A stretch of 64,000 bases of DNA from Diabrotica undecimpunctata (taxonomy: Eukaryota > Arthropoda > Insecta > Coleoptera > Chrysomelidae): positions 135,707,914-135,771,913 of the forward strand of contig NC_092809.1 of NCBI RefSeq assembly GCF_040954645.1, given 5' to 3'. The notes under the pieces were generated by a model, which had not been told where the DNA came from, did no database searches, and worked only from the letters and a program-made list of their open reading frames with translations. Below, piece by piece: positions 59,079 to 64,000 of the stretch. Position 1 is the stretch's first letter, and the number at the start of each line of letters is the position of its first letter. Position numbers and translations under genes: made by a program.

Positions 59079-60008
59079 TGGACTCACACAAGCAACACAT
59101 TCATAGTTCTTCTATTATTTGAGTAGGATATTTGCACCATATTTTACAAGCTGAATGGAAACGTTTTCGGGTCTATTTTTTGTTTCAATAAATTTGTTTT
59201 TTAACAAAATTTGGGAAAATCAGTGATCAGTTTAGGAATTAAAATTTCTTTAAAATTTACAAAAATTCCATTTCTTATAAGTACATCTGGATATAATTTA
59301 AAAATCTAAAGTGTTTCGAGATTTTTGTAAACATTCAATCTTATTTAAGTATCAAGTGTTTTATGAAATATTAGTTGTTATATCGTAGACCAAACAACCA
59401 TAGTACACTGAAAAATCCATAATCTATATTTAAAAATCCATCAACCGTCTTATGTAACTTTCGTGTACGGAACCTTTGATTATGACTTGCATCTTTATTC
59501 ACGGACACGAAACAAAAGCATATCAGTACTTAATTTACTTTGAACTACTTATTAACAGACTTAAAAAACCGTCAATTGTTCCTGCTTTTTGTGTATCGCA
59601 AAAGGGGAACGCACGAAACGGCTATAAATCCCGAGCTTTTTATGTAGAATATTTTTCCATAACTTCGCTCATTACGGAAACCGTTGGTAATCAGAAGGAA
59701 GGGAAAAAATTAATGGGTTCCCCTAACACGTGCGTTTAACGACGGAAATTAAAGGAAATAAGAAGTTTTTTCTTCAGAGTTTTGGGTGTAACTGTAAACT
59801 TTATCATATACTTTAAATTTGAAGATTATAGAGATTTATTAATGTAAAAATTTAAGTTTTTACGTAACGTTTTTTAAGCTACAGTTAAACCTTCTTTAAG
59901 CTACAGTTTTAAGAAAAGGTTAAGTAAGCCACATTTGCAGACGATACTGCGATGTTAGCGTTTGTAGAGACATTTTAAAACAAAGAAATTTACTAAATAC
60001 AAAGAACA
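59079..60008. other. No recognised gene
   Basis: The 87-codon frame 59476-59739 lacks any known domain. A short duplicated aagctacagtt occurs at 59876-59906. Otherwise AT-rich. Confidence 0.45.
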
Positions 60009-61152
60009 AATAGGCTATTAATTATATCCAAAATAAGAGGGCTAAAAGTAACTACAACGTTAAAGGGGTTTTATTGTTTCATGTGGTCAATGGACCTCCA
60101 GATATAAAAAAACCGCGAAGTTATACCATTTAAAGGCTTGCGTTTTTTAGAAAGAATTTTTTCACTGTTCAGAAACTTTTATCCTTTTGCTTCTGCGTTA
60201 CGTTTACTTCTACCAAAGTCTTTAGGATTTGCAGAATCCCAGATATGATTTTTCAAAGTTCTGCACTCTCACCATTTTTGGATATTCTTTTTCGCATACA
60301 TTGTTCTATAACTTTTTCCTACGCAGATTTGGATATATCCAGTGGTACATTTAGTAGAACGAAAAATCAATTATCTTTTAGAAGGTCTATTGTAGAAGGA
60401 TTTAATACTCATTTTTAGCAAGATACGGTTCTTCAAAGTTTTCTACTTTTAAAGATTTGATAAGTTTCACTAAATTTCTAATTCCCCTTTTTTTCTTATA
60501 CATTTAGGTATACGCAATACTAAATAGAAAAGAAAGCTTATTTTCTGTACTTTAAAATAATATATTGTAAAATATTCTAGGACTAACGGTAACTAAGATA
60601 TGATTAAATTGTGATACTTGCAACGATTTGTAAATACCTTTTAAATGTACACTAAGAAATACTCCAGTTGTCAGAGAACCTCTAAAAATTATATAAACAA
60701 TCTGAATTTTGCTGAGGAGGTAAATTTTCAGAACCCGAAAGAGATGCAAAAAAGTTTATCACTTTGTGCTTGAAAAGTTTACCCGCGCGTCCCCCTAAAA
60801 CTCACCTCGTAGGTGGGAGAAAACGGAAAACAACGATTTACCAAGAATCTGTACGCCACAGGTAAAAAGCGACGAAGAACTGTTAGGCCGCTTTGAAAGA
60901 AGAATACTTAGGCACATATACGGAGAAGTACAAGAAAGCGGGATATGGCGCAGGCGCTACAATTTTGAGTTGTATCAATGCTATGAAAAATGCAACATCA
61001 TCCGGTCTATTAAAATTAATAGACTAAGGTGGCTAGGACACCTTGAAGGAATGAACACTGGAGACCCCCAAAGACAGATAATATATCAAGAGCCAGTAGT
61101 AACCAGGAAGAGAGGCAGGCCAAGATCTAGATATAAAACTGTCGAAGATGAC

Positions 61153-61163
61153 TTGAGGAATCT
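61153..61163 (+). repeat. Target-site duplication, left copy (TTGAGGAATCT)
   Basis: Repeated at 61669-61679 around the nested minus-strand LINE. Confidence 0.88.
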
Positions 61164-61668
61164 TCTTCTTCTTCTTCTTCAGATGCAATCCACTACGGAT
61201 GTTAGCGATCACATTTTCCATTAATTCTCTATTTCTTGCAATATGTATCAGAGATTGTATGTCGTTAATCCCTGTCCATTGCCTTATGTTTCGGAACCAG
61301 GACATTTTCTTGCGTCCCATTCCTCTCTTGCCTTCAATTTTACCCTCGATTATAAGTTGGAGGAACTGGTATTTTTCATTTCGCATGATGTGACCTAGAT
61401 ACGCCGTTTTCCTTTTCTTGATGGTTTCGAAAAGTTGGCGTTCTTGGTTTATTCTTTTAAGGACATCTATATTTGTGATATTCGCTGTCCATGGTATTTT
61501 TAGGATACGGCGATGGAGCCACATTTCGAAAGCTTCTAATCTGTTTATATCCCTCGTTTTGAGTGTCCAGCCCTTTACGCCATATAGCAGCACTGACCAC
61601 ACGTAGCACTTAGTAAACCTTAGTCTCAGTTGAAGATCGAACTCTGAACAAGTCAGTAAGTCAGTCAG
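61164..61668 (-). mobile_element. Young 5'-truncated LINE inside the RTE-like LINE
   Basis: A 505-bp minus-strand insertion whose 3' tail is (AAG)n (cttcttcttcttcttcttc at 61162-61180). Its frame is open from about 61650: LRLRFTKCYVWSVLLYGVKG, MWLHRRILKIPWTANITN, TAYLGHIMRNEKYQFLQLI, SWFRNIRQWTGI and VIANIRSG. There are no stops before the tail. It belongs to the main LINE group (compare 10.7 kb). It has no RT palm or endonuclease, so it is a dead-on-arrival copy. Confidence 0.92.
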
Positions 61669-61679
61669 TTGAGGAATCT
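61669..61679 (+). repeat. Target-site duplication, right copy (TTGAGGAATCT)
   Basis: Matches 61153-61163; the RTE-like frame continues directly after it. Confidence 0.88.
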
Positions 61680-62799
61680 AGGGGTCAGAAATTGGAAAGT
61701 CAGGGCGAAAGATAGGGGGGAATGGAGACTTATTCTTGAACAGGCCAAGACCCACACAGGGTTATAGAGCCAACGATGATGATGATGATGTATGCCACAG
61801 AAAAAAATGTTTTAGACAAGAAATGTAGCTGAGATAATTTTAAACACAAATTTTAATAAGCACTTTTTGTTTAGAATAAAACGTTATCTTAGAAACAACG
61901 CTTAAAGCGACCAGCGATTTTGAATGTCAGTTCAATTTGGGGCGCGTGAAATCAATTTTTTAAATAATTGTATCAACTCAATGGTAAATTCGATAGCTAT
62001 TAAATAGAGTATCCTGTCGATAAAAATTAAAATAGGTTTTAAAGGTAAAGAATGCAGCTTTGGTATACAAGTTTTGTATTTTTCCGTAAATAGCAAAAAA
62101 TCGTTAAAAGTAGAAAAAATTGAGAACCTTCAATATTATCTTGCTTAAAATATGTCTTAGAGCCTTCTACTGTAGATCATTTTGAAGGTATTTATTTTTT
62201 CTATCTCAGTAATATACTATTGCATCTATCTAAAACTGCGAGGGAAAAATTAGAGAACATATTACTAAAAAAATAGAAAAAATTACCCAAAAATGGTGTG
62301 AGTGATAAACTTTCAAAAATCGTATCTCGGATACGGTGAATTCCAAAAGTCTTCTACCAACCGTCATTTTGAAGCAGGAGAATAGAAGTTTTTTTATAAA
62401 GAAATGTCTTAACCTATACCACCGTAGACAAAAGTTATGGGGCAAAAAATCGCGTGTTTTCCTGTTTTTTTTTTTTTTGCTTCGTTGTTTGAATATATCT
62501 TTGTCAAAAAAATTATTCTTGACTTTAAAAAGTAACGTTTAGGTAAAAAATGTTATTTTTAACAACTTTCCTATAGATGTATATGTACGAAAAGTGCATA
62601 GAATTCACCCTAATACTCCCTAGTGCATATAGACTAATTCACCCCTTTCTCAAAAACGCACCACTTTAAATGGTAGCACTCCACAGTTTTTCCATATTTG
62701 GGGGTCTATTGGCCATATGAAACAATAAAACTGTTTTAACGTTGTAGTTCCTTTTTAAAGTACATAATCAATAGCCTAAAATGGTGCATTAAAATTATT

Positions 62800-63010
62800 G
62801 TCATCATCGTTATCGTTGCCGTATAATACACTACTTATGCCTTATGATTTAGCGTTTTCTCATATTGTTTCCCTTTCTTTATGGTTATAATTTATTGTGT
62901 GTTCAGATGATTCCATTATCTGTCTCCATTCCTTTCCTTTTCTGCATTTCTATGTCCCTTGTTTTGTTTTCATGATTTTAACGTCGTTTCCAAACCATCC
63001 CACCGTATTG
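62800..63010 (-). pseudogene. Possible LINE 3' end with catcatcgttatcg tail
   Basis: The minus strand gives VGWFGNDVKIMK and CRKGKEWRQIMESSEHT, then a gataacgatgatgac-like tail (62798-62820), recalling the GAT-type tails of RTE-like LINEs. No stronger motif is seen. Confidence 0.3.
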
Positions 63011-63189
63011 TTCTCGGCCTCCTTTGATTGGATTGGGATCCATCTCGTCACTTTTCTGTCATCTTGTTTTGATTTAATTACTTTTACTATATATTTAATT
63101 TCTAATTCTTCTATATGTATTTGTTTCTTTTAAATCTTCCTTCTTCATATGAGATTGTATCAGGTCCCATGACTGTTTTAAATATTGTA
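63011..63189. other. Unrecognised
   Basis: T-rich; nothing supported. Confidence 0.4.
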
Positions 63190-63565
63190 CGTCTATGCTA
63201 CGTTAAATGCCCGTCAAATTAACAGCTTTTTGGCCACCGAAAGGAAAATCCTCAGATTTTGCACGAGGAAGCCCACAGACTACCCGTTAGCACTTATCCA
63301 CCAAATAGCAAACATAACACCGATTAAGGACAGAATCCGAATCCTCATCGAGAGATATATCCTCTGCACTAAAGCTGGCTTAAGCAACCGAGACAAGCAA
63401 ACACTTAAAACTCCTTGCCATCGCCGAGGAAAATACTCACCAGGATACCCCAAAGAAAAGTTATATTCCTTTCAGCAAGGCATCTACACAACACTTTAAA
63501 CGGACTTACTGATGAGTATTTCGACGTCCTAGAAGAAATCCCCCTAAAACAACGCAGTTAAAAAC
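63190..63565 (+). pseudogene. LINE (Jockey/I-like) RT C-terminus
   Basis: The frame 63185-63499 includes NARQINSFLATERKILRFCT, RKPTDYPLALIHQIANITPI and KDRIRILIERYILC, the post-RT region following the ...LQ..Q.K.LR......Y motif of Jockey/I-type LINEs, close to but distinct from the Jockey copies above. It is less AT-rich than its flanks. It ends near 63560 with a second-frame tail (DEYFDVLEEIPLKQR). 5' truncated. Confidence 0.65.
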
Positions 63566-64000
63566 TTCAAGCCAAAAACGCTAATCAAGAGCCGTTCCTA
63601 GTATAGCTGGTAACACTAGAAGTATGTAACAGTCGTTACTTTTACTACTATTTATATTAAAGTAATTTCAGAGATGTAGTATGGGTTGCCTAACTTTAAG
63701 TGTTCATTTGCTCATTAAGTGTGTATTTTTAATAATTTAAGTTGTCACTCTGATCTAAATTTGGTACCATTGTGAACCAGAGAGATGACAGGAGATTAGG
63801 GGGGAGTAAAAACTGGCTCTTGGTTAACAAACTGTGAATTAAAATTCACTTTTGATCGAGAGTTTGAAGTGGTACAAAGGTGGTAGTTAGCGAAAGAAAA
63901 TCCAATTAATGCATAGAATATCCTTCACTTCAAGAAGTTAAATGTTTTGAGTATAACCGTAACCATTTAATTGACGGTGTTTTCGGAAACTCGGGAGGCT
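63566..64000. other. No recognised gene to window end
   Basis: AT-rich with a G-rich patch at 63780-63815 (gggggg run). No frame or repeat supported. Confidence 0.4.

Larger units (their letters stand above)
60865..61795 (+). pseudogene. RTE-like LINE C-terminus with (GAT)n tail, split by a LINE
   Basis: The plus frame reads SDEELLGRFERRILRHIYGE, WRRRYNFELYQCYEK, INRLRWLGHLEGMN and RKRGRPRSRYKTVEDDLRNL up to 61163. It resumes after the insertion with RNLGVRNWKVRAKDR and LEQAKTHTGL, and ends in a gatgatgatgatgatg tail (61775-61790). RWLGHLEGM...GRPR is the standard RTE-type ending. The copy is 5' truncated before RT. The joined reading frame is uninterrupted, so it is a comparatively young copy apart from the insertion. 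Confidence 0.88.
60009..62781. mobile_element. Large foldback unit enclosing nested LINEs
   Basis: The left arm (60009 to about 60470) and the inverted right arm (about 62050-62781) are homologous across their length. Both begin aggctatt.attat, then ctacaacgtta...gttttattgtttcat, accatttaaa and later ctcaccatttttgg. Similarity by eye is about 75-80% at the outer ends. The right arm has an additional about 230-bp block. Between the arms lies an RTE-like LINE with a second LINE inside it. No transposase is seen, so the superfamily is unknown. Confidence 0.65.

Noticed and set aside
59476..59739. 87-codon frame as host exon
   Set aside because: No clear splice sites at its borders and no recognised domain.

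Overview
The window looks like a repeat-dense, AT-rich stretch of an insect nuclear genome. A beetle (Coleoptera, possibly leaf-beetle-like) is my best guess, inferred only from the mix and style of the transposons. No complete host gene, rRNA, tRNA, bacterial operon or CRISPR array is visible. Almost every protein-coding signal belongs to a mobile element, usually broken by stops, frameshifts or deletions.

Layout. 1-6.4 kb: LINE scraps and a decayed Jockey element (about 2.83-6.12 kb) with a composite LINE insertion in its gag zinc knuckle. 6.81-8.85 kb: a palindromic element carrying a broken tyrosine-recombinase (Crypton-like) gene, the most unusual object here. 9.3-10.7 kb: Tc1 transposase and the front of a long-spacing DDE transposase. 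10.7-19.2 kb: a LINE graveyard, with one nearly intact minus-strand copy (10.72-13.05 kb) facing several decayed plus-strand copies. 21.3-23.1 kb: a LINE split by an internally deleted mariner-like element with about 305-bp TIRs. 23.3-27.4 kb: a Penelope-like scrap and a LINE containing a second LINE flanked by a 12-bp target duplication. 27.4-31.3 kb: no recognised gene. 31.3-32.5 kb: LINE end and a Ty3/gypsy remnant. 33-37 kb: (AT)n tracts, Penelope-like sequence with a GIY-YIG endonuclease end, and one possible host exon (35066-35280).

37.4-39.4 kb: a 2000-bp mariner-like element with about 350-bp TIRs and TA duplications. 40.2-42.9 kb: a hAT (BED-finger/GTF2IRD2-like) element enclosing a long-spacing DDE transposase. 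42.9-46.0 kb: a CR1/Jockey-like RT end and a broken transposase-like gene of a family I cannot name (motif SDGCAGQNKN). 47.1-50.5 kb: minus-strand LINEs and a Penelope RT piece. 51.2 kb: a second possible host exon. 52-58.3 kb: LINE and Jockey scraps, a pogo-type element with repeated GGTACAAC motifs at its ends, and another long-spacing DDE transposase. 58.3-59.1 kb: a short TIR element. 60.0-62.8 kb: a large foldback unit enclosing an RTE-like LINE that itself holds a younger LINE. 63.2-63.6 kb: a LINE C-terminus.

How the parts relate. The genes do not form a pathway; they are layers of insertions. Five nestings can be read from the sequence, four of them with target duplications or an uninterrupted host reading frame. 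Copies of the same LINE group differ greatly in decay, so insertion has continued over a long time. Family assignments rest on motifs recognised by eye; no database search was run.
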